From positions 62,001 through 126,000 of the forward strand of contig JAOTYL010000003.1 of the NCBI GenBank assembly GCA_029861865.1: a stretch of 64,000 bases of DNA, written 5' to 3'. A program made the translations under genes and the position numbers. Origin of the DNA: Myxococcales bacterium (GTDB lineage: Bacteria > Myxococcota_A > Polyangia > Polyangiales > Houyiibacteriaceae). Below the pieces are notes generated by a model. That model saw only the letters and a program-made list of their open reading frames with translations, was not told the DNA's origin and did not search any database. Positions 9,202-18,271 of this stretch are shown here, piece by piece; the stretch's first letter is position 1; every line of letters begins with the position of its first letter.

Positions 9202-10608
9202 CTCGACGAGCTCGCGAACGCACAATACGAGGTCCGAGGGATCGAACGGCTTTCGGAGCCACCGATCGGGCTGCCCGTTCGGATCGATGTCCTCGGGTGG
9301 GGGTGCGCCGCTCATGATCGCGGCACGCGACACCAAGCCCTTGTCACGCAGCTGGCCTAGAAGAATGTCGCCCCTTGCATCGGGAAGGGTGAGATCGATC
9401 AACGCCGCCGAAAAAATTTCCTCGCGCGCGAGCGCGTTGGCCCCCGATGAAACGCATGCCGATGTCACTCCTCCGAGGGCGAGCGTCGTTGCGATCAGAC
9501 CGCGGACCCCTTCGTCGTCTTCGACCACCAAAACGTGGATTCGCTGTGCCTCTTCGGGCTTCATGACGCGACTGATTCGCGTTTGCCGTGGAACGAGCTC
9601 AGACTCGCGTTTCACGCCTGCCTCGGGGAGTTGAATCCTGAATTTCGCTCCATGACCTGGCGAAGTGTCCAAGCGGATCCGACCGCCAAGCGACTCCACG
9701 GTGCCACGGACGATTGCGAGGCCGAGACCGGTGCCCTCGGAGCGCGTCGTGTAGTACGGCTCGAATGCGCGCTGCTGCTGAGCTTCGGACATCCCCGGCC
9801 CGTCATCGCGCACCTCGAGGTCGATGAGTTCTCCGTGGTGGCGCGCATGGATGGACACTTCCCCACCGCTCGGTACCATCTGCACCGCGTTGTGGGCTAG
9901 GTTCCAGACGATCGAGAACAGCTGCGAGCGCTTGGCGTCCACCCAACATTCATCTTCCGCCTCTGCATGAACCGTGACCCGCTTTTGCTGAGCTTCCGGA
10001 CGAAGCAAACGAGCGACGTCGCGGATGACCACACTGAGGTTGGTGCGACTCCGCTCGTGATTGGTGTGGCGCACCATCCGCAGCAAGTCCTGGGTGGCAT
10101 CCCGCGCGACCTGCGCGCTCTTTTCGATGAGTGACAACGCTTCCTCGAGCGGGGCCTTGTCTGGGCGTTCACGAGCGACTTGGGCCCAACCGACGATCGC
10201 GCTCAGCGCGTTGGCGACTTCGTGCGAAACGCCTGCGGCGAGATCCGCCGCCGCCGCCTTGGCCTGTACGCTTTCCGGCACTGGGCTCTCCTGTGATGTG
10301 ATCAACAAGGCGACCCCATCGGCTGCTGTCGGTATCGCGAGCACCTGTACACCGGGGCGGGGGTCGAAGGCGGCTTGTCGCCCCGCGCGCGCCTCGGCAA
10401 CCAAGTCTTCGAGCTGATTGGTGTCCGCGGCGTCGACGAGCTTCCGCGCGTCTTCGAGCAGGCCGCTCGGCTGGTGCGCGCCGAGCCGTTCGAGCGCATG
10501 AATGTTGGCACTCAGCGTCCCCTTCGAGTCCTCCTCGAGGAGCGACAGACCGAGTTGGTTAGCCAGCCAACGAATTAGTTCTAATGACACCGCAAACGTC
10601 CGTTTCAA
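9166..10608 (-). CDS. Soluble hybrid histidine kinase with C-terminal receiver domain
   Basis: No transmembrane segment is seen. The first 110 residues form a poorly conserved sensory region. The phosphoacceptor box is AAGVSHEVANALSAIVGWAQ with His129. The ATPase domain shows WNLAHNAVQMV (N box), VRDDGPGM (G1) and TGLGLAIVRGT (G2). After a short linker a receiver domain starts at VLVVEDDEG and continues to ALIDLTLPDARG (phosphoacceptor Asp) and RKPFDPS (Lys). The arrangement suggests an intramolecular phosphorelay without an output domain, so the final partner is elsewhere. The open frame begins with a TTG at 10608; a GTG at 10590 is an alternative and neither has a clear ribosome binding site. 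Confidence 0.88.
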   Translation of the reverse strand: MKRTFAVSLELIRWLANQLGLSLLEEDSKGTLSANIHALERLGAHQPSGLLEDARKLVDAADTNQLEDLVAEARAGRQAAFDPRPGVQVLAIPTAADGVALLITSQESPVPESVQAKAAAADLAAGVSHEVANALSAIVGWAQVARERPDKAPLEEALSLIEKSAQVARDATQDLLRMVRHTNHERSRTNLSVVIRDVARLLRPEAQQKRVTVHAEAEDECWVDAKRSQLFSIVWNLAHNAVQMVPSGGEVSIHARHHGELIDLEVRDDGPGMSEAQQQRAFEPYYTTRSEGTGLGLAIVRGTVESLGGRIRLDTSPGHGAKFRIQLPEAGVKRESELVPRQTRISRVMKPEEAQRIHVLVVEDDEGVRGLIATTLALGGVTSACVSSGANALAREEIFSAALIDLTLPDARGDILLGQLRDKGLVSRAAIMSGAPPPEDIDPNGQPDRWLRKPFDPSDLVLCVRELVESDAGAKNVASS

Positions 10609-10763
10609 CCAAAATGTACGACTTTTCCCATCGTTTCGTCAACCGAAAGGCACGTTTTGGTGAGCAAGTGCGCAGTCCTCGCTTCGCGGGTGTCTGCGAT
10701 CTAACGTTTTGCTTGCGATATCATAATGTTGCGCGCGCTAGGACGCCGTCTCACCTCGCCTCG

Positions 10764-10787
10764 TTGACCTGACGTAGACATGAGGCG
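10764..10787 (+). promoter_or_regulatory. MerR/SoxR-like dyad following a TTGACC box, copy 1
   Basis: A TTGACC box runs into an imperfect dyad ACCTGACGTAGACATGAGGC. The half-sites ACCTgACgT and AcaTgAGGc are arranged as in MerR-family operators, which overlap the -35 element. A closely related copy lies at 60752-60774. No convincing -10 box follows and no merR gene is in the window, so this may be a relic or a site for a distant regulator. Confidence 0.3.
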
Positions 10788-10844
10788 GCGCGGAGGGCTC
10801 GAGATCGGCCACCAGTCGGAGCTGAGCCCGCTGCCCGAGGCATG

Positions 10845-10877
10845 AGGTCGCTGGTTCGCATCCAGTCGCCCCGACTA
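10845..10877 (+). other. 3' remnant of a tRNA gene (proline-like)
   Basis: Bases 10850-10866 form a T-arm (GCTGG, loop TTCGCAT, CCAGT) followed by a plausible 3' acceptor strand CGCCCCG, a discriminator A and CTA. This matches the last third of tRNA-Pro-type genes. No matching 5' acceptor strand, D-arm or anticodon arm is found upstream, so it is not a functional tRNA. Such 3' tRNA pieces are typical scars of integration and excision at a tRNA. Confidence 0.4.
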
Positions 10878-10978
10878 ATCATCTCAGCGGGTTGCGCCAA
10901 CAACGCGGCCAATGACGAAATCCCCGAAGGAAAGATCGAGGTCGCTCGACCGATATCGAAGTCGAAAAAGTGTCACGG

Positions 10979-12058
10979 CTATACCCGCCTTCCACGCAGA
11001 GCGACCTCGGCCAATTGCTTCTTTCTGACCTCGCCCAAGGGGAACACCGTGGCCAGCCATTCCGACAGGTCGGCTGGCCCGATGACGACCGGCTGGGTGT
11101 CCAACACCTGCCGGATGGCCAACTCCATTTCCTTCGCGCTCTTCCAACGGTCGGCGGGATTGCGCTCCAGTGCCTTGAGCACGATTCGATCCAGCTCTCT
11201 CGGGGCGTCTGGTCGGAGTTTGGACGGGGGACGAATCTCATCGTAGACGACCGAAAGGACAGTGGTCCTTGGCGCGTCGCGCTTGAAGAGCCGCCTCATG
11301 GCCAGCATCTCCCAGAAAACGACGCCCAGCGCCCAGATGTCAGCCTGGTGATCGACCCGGCCGCCCATCAACTGCTCGGGGGCCATGTAAGAAAGGTTTC
11401 CTCTGAGGTCTTCGGAGCCGTCCGAATGCAGCCTCGTCGCCGCGCTGGCGATGCCGAAGTCGAGCACTTTCACCATTCCATCATAGAGCACGAAGATGTT
11501 TCGTGGCGTCACGTCCCGATGTACGATTTCGAGCAGGTTTCCATTGGCATCGCTGACGGTGTGCGCGGCGTGGAGCCCGGCGCATGCGTCGGCGACAATC
11601 CGCGCCAGTCGCCACGCCGCCGACGGATACTCGAGAGCTTGTGGCTCTCTTGCGCAACGATTCAACAACCGAGCAAGGGGCTCGCCGACGAGGTATTCCA
11701 TGGCGAGGTAGTACTCTTCTTCGGCCTCGCCGAAGTCGACAACGGAACAGACGTTGGGGTGCGCGATCTGAAACGTCAGGCGCGCCTCATCGAGAAACAT
11801 CTCTCTGTAGCCGGCCGTTCCCACCAAATCGCGATGGACACGCTTGAGGGCCACGATTCGGTTGAGTCTTGGAGGAGCGCTGGTCTCGCGCGCGAGGTAG
11901 ACGTCCGCCATGCCCCCTGACGCGAGCTTGAACACCAACTCATAGTGGCCCACGCGTTCCGGAGCCACTGGCGTTGGAGGTACCGAGTCGTCCAGCTGCC
12001 GGACTTGTGTAAAGAGGTCGGGTGCGAGCGTGTGCTGGCCGCTTCGGCTAGTTCCCAC
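10979..12058 (-). CDS. Serine/threonine protein kinase (soluble)
   Basis: This is an eukaryote-like kinase of about 359 residues with all catalytic elements. They are a glycine loop KLASGGMADVY, the lysine in VALKRVHRD, the loop HRDVTPRNI (Thr replaces the usual Lys), the metal motif DFG in KVLDFGIA, and APEQL. HRDVTPxN is a frequent variant in myxobacterial kinases. No transmembrane or sensor domain is visible, so it is cytoplasmic and probably controlled by partners or autophosphorylation. The GTG at 12058 sits directly against a GGAGG, which is too close for ideal initiation, so the start may lie slightly downstream. Confidence 0.87.
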   Translation of the reverse strand: MGTSRSGQHTLAPDLFTQVRQLDDSVPPTPVAPERVGHYELVFKLASGGMADVYLARETSAPPRLNRIVALKRVHRDLVGTAGYREMFLDEARLTFQIAHPNVCSVVDFGEAEEEYYLAMEYLVGEPLARLLNRCAREPQALEYPSAAWRLARIVADACAGLHAAHTVSDANGNLLEIVHRDVTPRNIFVLYDGMVKVLDFGIASAATRLHSDGSEDLRGNLSYMAPEQLMGGRVDHQADIWALGVVFWEMLAMRRLFKRDAPRTTVLSVVYDEIRPPSKLRPDAPRELDRIVLKALERNPADRWKSAKEMELAIRQVLDTQPVVIGPADLSEWLATVFPLGEVRKKQLAEVALRGRRV

Positions 12059-12350
12059 CCCTCCACATTAGGCGATTGCTATACACCGCTGCCAGCATAA
12101 TAGTACTTCAAAATTGTAACTAGAAATCACCTTCGCTGCGAGCGCGGGTGCACAGGTGTGCAGTCGATTGACCGACTGCTTGATGCACCCGACGTGAGCT
12201 TTTGCGTGGCACCGAACCCGGACAGGCAGATCGGGTTGGGCCTGATTGAAAAGCCTTGGAACTGCTTCACGGGCGGCGGAGGTTTCGGTTGAGGCTTTGG
12301 ACGATCACAGGCTCGCCTCAAAGGCCGGATCTGCTACTTTCGGCGCCCCC

Positions 12351-12656
12351 ATGGCTGAGCCAAAAATCAAGCTGGACGAGGTTTTGCACGTGGCCGAGCT
12401 GGCCAGGCTCCAGCTGTCAGACGACGAAGCGCGCCAGATGCAGGCCCAGCTCGATTCGATTCTGGGGTACTTGGCGGAGCTCGATGAGCTGGATGTCTCG
12501 GACGTCGAGCCCACCTTTCATTCGATCCCCATGGACGCGCCTCTTCGGCGTGATGTCCCGGTCCCCTGCAGTGACCGATCGGAGATCCTCGCCGAGGCCC
12601 CCGAGAGTGAAGCCGGGGGCTTCGCGGTGCCGCTGGTCCTCGAGGTCGACTCATGA
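12351..12656 (+). CDS. gatC: Asp-tRNA(Asn)/Glu-tRNA(Gln) amidotransferase subunit C
   Basis: The 101-residue product has the GatC pattern: VAELARLQLSDDEARQMQ, then LDELDVSDVEPTFHS, and a C-terminal strand near FAVPLVLE. GatC is the small linker wrapped around GatA and GatB in the amidotransferase that converts misacylated Glu-tRNA(Gln) or Asp-tRNA(Asn). The ATG at 12351 fits the family length; the longer frame from 12246 adds unrelated sequence. It overlaps gatA by four bases (ATGA), indicating translational coupling. No strong Shine-Dalgarno sequence is visible before it. Confidence 0.93.
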   Translation: MAEPKIKLDEVLHVAELARLQLSDDEARQMQAQLDSILGYLAELDELDVSDVEPTFHSIPMDAPLRRDVPVPCSDRSEILAEAPESEAGGFAVPLVLEVDS

Positions 12657-14119
12657 CGAGCTTTCCATGGCAGAGCGCGTTTGAAATCCGCGAGCAAGTC
12701 ATAAGTGGCGCCATGACCGCGGTCGACGTCACACGGGCCTACCTCGCGCGGGCCGAGGCGCTGAACCCGAAGCTCTCGTGCTTTCTCTACCTGGATCACG
12801 AGGGCGCGCTCGCAGCGGCCGCTCAGGTCGACCGCGCTCGCGAAGTTGGCGAACCGCTCGGGCCGCTGGCGGGTGTTCCGGTCGCCATCAAAGACAACCT
12901 TTGCACGCGGGGTGTCCGCACGACCTGTGCATCGAAGATCCTCGGCAACTACATCCCGCCTTACGATGCGCATGTGGTCGAAGCGCTCCGCGCGTCCGGA
13001 GCCGTGATCGTCGGGAAGACCAACTTAGACGAGTTTGCGATGGGGTCGTCGAACGAAAACTCGGCGTTTGGCAACGTGCACAACCCCTGGAACCTCGATC
13101 GCGCTCCGGGAGGGTCGTCGGGAGGTTCCGCCTGTGCCACCGCCGCCGGCCTGGCGCCGCTCGCGCTCGGCAGCGACACTGGAGGCTCGGTTCGCCAACC
13201 GGGGGCGTTTTGCGGAATCACGGCGATCAAGCCAACCTATGGTCGCGTCTCCCGGTACGGGTTGATCGCGTTTGCCTCGTCGCTCGACCAAGTGGGCCCC
13301 ATGGCCCGATCGGTTCGCGAAGCATCGCTCTTGCTCGAAGTCATTGCCGGCCACGACGAGCGTGATGCCACGTCGGCCGATCGTGAGCTCGGGGCGTATC
13401 ACGCGGCTTGCGGTCGTGGGGTGCAGGGGTTGCGAGTTGGCGTCGTTCGCGCTCAGCTCGATCAGCTCCAAGATCCCGAGGTGCGCGGGGCGGTCGAAGC
13501 AGCCCTTGAAAGCCTCGAGGAACAAGGCGCGACGCTCGTCGACGTTGCGCTTGCGCACGCGAAACATGCCGTGTCCGTCTACTACCTGATCGCTCCCGCG
13601 GAGGCGTCGAGCAATCTGGCGCGATTCGACGGGATTCGCTATGGCTTGCGGGTTTCGGGAGAGGACCTTGCCGACACTTACGCACGGACGCGGGGGCAAG
13701 GGTTTGGGCCCGAGGTGCGCCGACGAATCATGCTCGGCACATACGCGCTTTCCGCCGGTTACTACGATGCGTTCTATCTTCGCGCGCAACGAGTGCGAAC
13801 CCTGATTCGTCGCGATTACGACGCCGCATTCGAGTCGTGCGACGTGCTGTGCACGCCAACCACCCCCACACCCGCGTTCGCACTCGGAGAAAAGACGAAC
13901 GATCCGCTCGAGATGTACCTCGCCGACATCTTCACATTGCCGCCGAGCCTTGCCGGGCTGCCTGCGCTGAGCACTCCCTGCGGGCTCGCGGCCGACGGGC
14001 TTCCGATTGGGCTACAGATCGTTGCCCCCCCATTCGAAGAGGAAAAGCTCTGTGGGGCGGCGCAGGTGGTCGAAGACGCCTGCGGCCTCGTTACTTCCCA
14101 TCCACCTGCGTTTGCATGA
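12653..14119 (+). CDS. gatA: Asp-tRNA(Asn)/Glu-tRNA(Gln) amidotransferase subunit A
   Basis: This amidase-signature enzyme is 488 residues long, the normal GatA length. It shows GVPVAIKDNLCTRG with the catalytic Lys, the Gly/Ser-rich signature PGGSSGGSACATAAG with a catalytic Ser, and GSDTGGSVRQPGAFCG with the nucleophile. It releases ammonia from glutamine for amidation of the misacylated tRNA held by GatB. Unusually, gatB does not follow. An opposite-strand diguanylate cyclase gene lies between them and its 3' end overlaps gatA by 29 bases. Confidence 0.95.
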   Translation: MTSFPWQSAFEIREQVISGAMTAVDVTRAYLARAEALNPKLSCFLYLDHEGALAAAAQVDRAREVGEPLGPLAGVPVAIKDNLCTRGVRTTCASKILGNYIPPYDAHVVEALRASGAVIVGKTNLDEFAMGSSNENSAFGNVHNPWNLDRAPGGSSGGSACATAAGLAPLALGSDTGGSVRQPGAFCGITAIKPTYGRVSRYGLIAFASSLDQVGPMARSVREASLLLEVIAGHDERDATSADRELGAYHAACGRGVQGLRVGVVRAQLDQLQDPEVRGAVEAALESLEEQGATLVDVALAHAKHAVSVYYLIAPAEASSNLARFDGIRYGLRVSGEDLADTYARTRGQGFGPEVRRRIMLGTYALSAGYYDAFYLRAQRVRTLIRRDYDAAFESCDVLCTPTTPTPAFALGEKTNDPLEMYLADIFTLPPSLAGLPALSTPCGLAADGLPIGLQIVAPPFEEEKLCGAAQVVEDACGLVTSHPPAFA

Positions 14120-15581
14120 TCGTCGGGGTCTTTCGCCGTTCCTCTCCTGCGACTTCGACCCGATTACGACCGCGCGCCTTGGCGCGGTAGAGCGCTTGGT
14201 CGGCCTGCTCGATCAGCATTTCCGCGCTGATGCCGTGACCGAGCATGGCAAGCCCGACGCTCACCGTAATCTGGTCAGGGCCACCTTCGACTTTGGGCAT
14301 GTTCGCAAGTCGGCCTCGGAGTCGCTCGGCCACGATGCGGGCGGCGGTGAGTTTGATTTCGGAAAAGATCACCAGGAACTCTTCGCCTCCCCACCGTGCG
14401 ACGATATCGTTCCGTCGCACGTACTCGGTGAGGGAATTCGCGATCTGTTGAAGCACGCGGTCGCCTGCGCTGTGCCCAAACTCGTCGTTGATGGCCTTGA
14501 AGTGATCCACATCGCACATCGCGACGCAAAGGCCGGTGCCATTGCGATGTGAGCGCGCGATTTCCTCCTCGAGTCGCTTCGCTGCATGGCGGCGATTGTA
14601 CAAACCGGTCAAACCATCGGTAAGCGCGAGTAGCTGGGTCTCTTCCATCAGGAAAAGGGACTTCACCACAATCCCGAGCGCGCTGGCGATGAGCTCGGCG
14701 CTTTGAATGTCGACATCGGCGCAGCCATTCACGCCGCCGAAGATCTGAAGGGCGCCGAGGGTCTCGTCCCGGACGCGGATTTCGCAGGTATGGGCCTTGC
14801 CGCCGATGACGTGTTGGCCTTCGCCGAACCGCGGATCGACGTCCACTTTGGTGTGGGCGGCTGGTATACAGCGCTCCGGGATCGCAAGCGCAGCGAGGCC
14901 AGCAGTGGCGTCGCCTTCGGGCCACGGACCGCGCGCGCGGATCGAGTAGGTTGGGCCCCCGGGACCCAAAAGCTCGAGTACCAGATAGGGGCAGCCGAGG
15001 ACCTCCGAGGCCAGCTGGAGTGCTTTCTCCCCAAACTCGATGCGATCGTGCACGTGGTCCATCAGGTTGCGGACCTCGGAGGCGACGACGACGTCGAACA
15101 AGTGGTGGTCGAGCACGGCGCTCACCCGCTCGAGCGGAGTGCCTGTCAGCTCTGGGCGGGTGCTGTCGCGCGGAACGCGACCCCTCATCAGCTTTTCGAC
15201 CGCCGGAAGGAGCTCCTCTTCCATGTCTTCCTTCGCAAGGTAGCAATCCGCCCCAGCGTTTCGGCCCCAGAACCGTGTCTTGGCTTCCTTGGCTGCGGTC
15301 AACAACACGAACGCAATGTCGGCCATGCCTGGGTCTCCTCGAAAGACCCGGCAAAGCTGGACCCCGGTAATCGACCCCATCTCGATGTCGCTCACCACCA
15401 AGTCGAAGGTCCGATCCAGAGTCAGCTCCAGCGCCTCTTCCCCCGAGCTAGCCTCGGTGATGTGGAACTTCTTCGTCTCGAGCTTCTGAACGACACGCCG
15501 GCGAATCGACGGACTGTCGTCGACCACCAAGACCCGAAAAGTCTCGGCCGTTTTGCTCCCCTGCCCAGCGTTCGAAGGCAT
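14091..15581 (-). CDS. Response regulator with GAF and GGDEF domains (diguanylate cyclase)
   Basis: The N-terminal receiver domain reads FRVLVVDDSPSIRRR, VVSDIEMGS (phosphoacceptor Asp) and LLTAAKE. A central GAF-like domain follows. The C-terminal GGDEF domain includes CDVDHFKAINDEFGH and the intact active site RWGGEEFLV, so it should make cyclic di-GMP from GTP. No RxxD inhibitory site is evident just before the GGEEF. The ATG at 15581 is chosen because it precedes the receiver domain and has GGTGGAA and GGAGG upstream; the frame is open to 15683. The gene lies antisense between gatA and gatB, and a palindrome in the shared 5' region may control it. Confidence 0.9.
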   Translation of the reverse strand: MPSNAGQGSKTAETFRVLVVDDSPSIRRRVVQKLETKKFHITEASSGEEALELTLDRTFDLVVSDIEMGSITGVQLCRVFRGDPGMADIAFVLLTAAKEAKTRFWGRNAGADCYLAKEDMEEELLPAVEKLMRGRVPRDSTRPELTGTPLERVSAVLDHHLFDVVVASEVRNLMDHVHDRIEFGEKALQLASEVLGCPYLVLELLGPGGPTYSIRARGPWPEGDATAGLAALAIPERCIPAAHTKVDVDPRFGEGQHVIGGKAHTCEIRVRDETLGALQIFGGVNGCADVDIQSAELIASALGIVVKSLFLMEETQLLALTDGLTGLYNRRHAAKRLEEEIARSHRNGTGLCVAMCDVDHFKAINDEFGHSAGDRVLQQIANSLTEYVRRNDIVARWGGEEFLVIFSEIKLTAARIVAERLRGRLANMPKVEGGPDQITVSVGLAMLGHGISAEMLIEQADQALYRAKARGRNRVEVAGEERRKTPTIMQTQVDGK

Positions 15582-15598
15582 TTCCACCCATCCTCCAT

Positions 15599-15620
15599 AT
15601 TGGTAAAATCGATTACCAAT
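15599..15620. promoter_or_regulatory. Perfect inverted repeat between the divergent cyclase and gatB genes
   Basis: ATTGGTAA, a six-base spacer AATCGA and TTACCAAT form a perfect 8-bp dyad. It is AT-rich in a GC-rich setting and lies 18 bases upstream of the diguanylate cyclase start. A dimeric helix-turn-helix repressor or activator is the likely ligand; the protein is unknown. Confidence 0.45.
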
Positions 15621-15648
15621 TGCCAGTCTATCTGAGGAGCCACACGCC

Positions 15649-15699
15649 ATGGCTATCGTTGGCGGGTGCGCTATAAAGCGCACGCATGGCCGGCTATGA
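15649..15699 (+). CDS. Possible 16-residue leader peptide overlapping the gatB start
   Basis: An ATG at 15649 is preceded by a strong GAGGAG Shine-Dalgarno sequence with a nine-base spacer and opens a 16-codon frame ([16 protein letters not shown]). Its stop TGA at 15697 lies downstream of the gatB ATG at 15686, so ribosomes ending here would be placed to restart at gatB. gatB itself has no Shine-Dalgarno, and its start is flanked by a GTGCGC-TATAAA-GCGCAC hairpin that translating ribosomes would open. This suggests translational coupling. It is inferred from sequence only. Confidence 0.35.
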   Translation: MAIVGGCAIKRTHGRL

Positions 15700-17152
15700 G
15701 CCCGTGATTGGACTTGAGGTGCACGCGCAGATGCGCTCCCGCACGAAGTTGTTTTGTGGGTGCCCGACCGATTATGGAGCTCCCCCCAACGAGCACACCT
15801 GTCCAGTGTGCCTCGGCCTTCCGGGGGCGCTACCGGTGCCTAATGAGAAGGCGATCGAGCTTGCCGTACGGGCCGGGTTGGCGCTCGGCTGTCAGGTGGC
15901 GCCACATAGTCGCTTTGCCCGCAAGAACTACTTTTATCCCGATCTCGCCAAGGGGTATCAAATCTCTCAATTCGAGCTGCCGCTCAACGAAAAGGGTCAC
16001 CTCGACATCGAAGTCGAAGGAGAGGCCAAGCGAATCGGCATCACCCGAATTCACGTCGAAGAGGACGCTGCCAAGAACCTGCATGGCATAGGGTCCGGCG
16101 CGGTGACTCTCGTCGATTTCAATCGGGCTGGAACTCCGCTCATCGAGATCGTGAGCGAGCCGGATCTGCGGGGCGCGGATGAGGCCGAGGCCTATTTGAA
16201 GAAGCTTCGGGACATCTTGATGTTCATCGGCGTCAACGATGGAAACCTCGAGGAGGGCTCGTTTCGCTGTGACGCCAACGTGTCGATTCGACCGGCGGGC
16301 CAAACGGAGCTTGGGACCCGCGCCGAGCTCAAGAACATCAATTCGTTCCGTTTCGTGAAAAAGGCTATCGAGCATGAGATCGCTCGCCAAGAAGGAGTGC
16401 TGCAGGGTGGTGGCGAAGTCGTTCAAGAAACCCGCACCTGGCTCGAAGCGCAGAACAAGACCGTGTCGATGCGAGGTAAGGAAGAGGCGCATGACTATCG
16501 GTATTTCCCAGACCCCGATCTACCGCCCCTGGCGTTCGACGCGAAGCGGATCGAGGCGCTGCGACAGGCATTGCCCGAGCTTCCGGAAGCGAAACGCGCG
16601 CGTTGGCAAAAGGATCTTGGCTTGACCGAATACGACGCGGGCGTGTTGTCTGCTCATCCCGAAGTCGCCAAGTACTTCGAAGCAGCAGCCGAGGCGCTCG
16701 CCAAGAGGGCGGATAAGATGAAGGCGAGCGAGGCGGGGAAGAAGGTCGGCAACTTCATCCAGTCCGAGGTGCTCCGGCACGTTTCGACCGATGGGCTTTC
16801 AGCCACGTTCCCGGTGGGGCCGTCGGCCGTAGCGGGGCTCTTGGCGGTTGTCGAAGATGGAACGATCAACGGCAAGATCGCCAAGAAGGTGTTTGCGACG
16901 ATGGTCGATACCGGGAAGTCGGCACGAGCGATCATCGATGAAGGGGGCTTTGCTCAGGTGACCGACAAAGGTGCGATCGAGGACGAAGTGCGGCGCGTCC
17001 TCGAGGCCAACCCATCACAAGTCCAGCAGTACAAGGGCGGCAAGACCGGGGTCCTCGGGTTCTTCGTCGGTCAGGTCATGAAGGCGACGCAGGGCGCCGC
17101 CAATCCCAAGATGGTCAACGAGACGCTCAAGCGGCTTTTGGACGCGCCATGA
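15686..17152 (+). CDS. gatB: Asp-tRNA(Asn)/Glu-tRNA(Gln) amidotransferase subunit B
   Basis: This is a full-length GatB of 488 residues. It begins [13 protein letters not shown], then shows zinc-site cysteines ([17 protein letters not shown]), FDPxR-like substrate loops, [12 protein letters not shown] and the C-terminal tail domain (helical GatB/YqeY region) with [11 protein letters not shown]. It binds the misacylated tRNA and phosphorylates the acyl group before amidation by ammonia from GatA. It is separated from gatCA by an antisense regulator gene and overlaps mtnA by four bases. Initiation may depend on the upstream leader frame or on a leaderless transcript, because TATAAA sits just nine bases before the ATG. 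Confidence 0.95.
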   Translation: MAGYEPVIGLEVHAQMRSRTKLFCGCPTDYGAPPNEHTCPVCLGLPGALPVPNEKAIELAVRAGLALGCQVAPHSRFARKNYFYPDLAKGYQISQFELPLNEKGHLDIEVEGEAKRIGITRIHVEEDAAKNLHGIGSGAVTLVDFNRAGTPLIEIVSEPDLRGADEAEAYLKKLRDILMFIGVNDGNLEEGSFRCDANVSIRPAGQTELGTRAELKNINSFRFVKKAIEHEIARQEGVLQGGGEVVQETRTWLEAQNKTVSMRGKEEAHDYRYFPDPDLPPLAFDAKRIEALRQALPELPEAKRARWQKDLGLTEYDAGVLSAHPEVAKYFEAAAEALAKRADKMKASEAGKKVGNFIQSEVLRHVSTDGLSATFPVGPSAVAGLLAVVEDGTINGKIAKKVFATMVDTGKSARAIIDEGGFAQVTDKGAIEDEVRRVLEANPSQVQQYKGGKTGVLGFFVGQVMKATQGAANPKMVNETLKRLLDAP

Positions 17153-18225
17153 CCCACGGCCTCTCTCGCGAACCGTTGAGCGGCGCCGATTGGTTTGCCG
17201 TCGAGTACGACCCCGCTACCGACGAGGTGGTGATGCTCGACCAGCGTCTCTTGCCCGCGGAGATCGAGTATCGCCGGTACCGCACCCCCGACGAGGTGGC
17301 AGGGGCGATTCGCGACATGGTCGTCCGGGGCGCCCCAGCGATCGGCATCGCTGCAGCATACGGGCTCGCTCTGCTCGCGCGGCACCAGGACGCCGATGAA
17401 AAGATGTTCTTGGTCGCCAACGGGATGGCCGGGCGCATCCTCAACGAGACCCGCCCGACGGCAGTCAACCTCGGCTGGGCGATCGCGCGAATGTCACGCA
17501 AGGCGGGGGCACTTGCGGAGCGCCCTCCCCACGACCGTTTCGAAGGGATGTTGGCGGAGGCGGAGGCGATTCATCGCGAGGACGTCGAAGCCTGTCGCCG
17601 GATGGGAGAGCTCGGCGCCGCGGATGTGCCGGAGGGCGCGGTGATCCTGACGCACTGCAATGCGGGCGGGCTCGCCACCGGGGGGTACGGGACAGCGCTC
17701 GGTGTAGTCCGGGCGGCACATGCCCAGGGCAAAGGGATTCGTGTGCTGGCGGACGAGACGCGACCCTACCTCCAAGGCGCACGGCTCACGGCGTGGGAGC
17801 TTCATCGGGATGGCATTCCGGTCGAAGTCATCACCGACAACATGTCCGGGCATTTCTTTCAAAAACGCGAGATCCAGTTCGTCGTCGTCGGGAGCGACCG
17901 TATCGCGGCGAATTCCGACGTGGCGAACAAGATCGGCACCTATGCCGTTGCCGTGCTCGCGAATCATCATGGGGTTCCCTTTACCGTTGCTGCGCCGTGG
18001 AGCACCGTCGATCTTCGCGCAGCTTCGGGCGCCGACATTCCGATCGAGCAGAGGTCGCGCGCCGAGGTTGCGCAGATCGGGGGACGGACTTTGGTGCAGG
18101 ACGGCATTCCTTGTCGCCATCCGGCGTTCGACGTCACACCGGCCAATCTCGTCGACGCGATCTATACCGAGCGCGGGGTCGTGCGCCCCAAGATCGGCGA
18201 GCGTCCCGACGTCCTGCGCGGCTGA
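17149..18225 (+). CDS. mtnA: S-methyl-5-thioribose-1-phosphate isomerase
   Basis: The product, 358 residues, matches the eIF2B-like isomerase MtnA. It contains [18 protein letters not shown], the catalytic Cys region [20 protein letters not shown], and the catalytic Asp in [20 protein letters not shown]. MtnA converts methylthioribose-1-phosphate to methylthioribulose-1-phosphate in the methionine salvage pathway. The ATG overlaps the gatB stop (ATGA), so the two are cotranscribed and coupled. No other methionine-salvage genes are adjacent. Confidence 0.94.
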   Translation: MTHGLSREPLSGADWFAVEYDPATDEVVMLDQRLLPAEIEYRRYRTPDEVAGAIRDMVVRGAPAIGIAAAYGLALLARHQDADEKMFLVANGMAGRILNETRPTAVNLGWAIARMSRKAGALAERPPHDRFEGMLAEAEAIHREDVEACRRMGELGAADVPEGAVILTHCNAGGLATGGYGTALGVVRAAHAQGKGIRVLADETRPYLQGARLTAWELHRDGIPVEVITDNMSGHFFQKREIQFVVVGSDRIAANSDVANKIGTYAVAVLANHHGVPFTVAAPWSTVDLRAASGADIPIEQRSRAEVAQIGGRTLVQDGIPCRHPAFDVTPANLVDAIYTERGVVRPKIGERPDVLRG

Positions 18226-18271
18226 GCAGCGCCCGGCACGCGGCGACCGGTCCCGATGATGGTGACGCCGC

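Noticed and set aside
10797-10880. Complete tRNA gene
   Set aside because: Only the T-arm and 3' acceptor strand fit; there is no pairing 5' strand or anticodon arm, so it is reported as a remnant.
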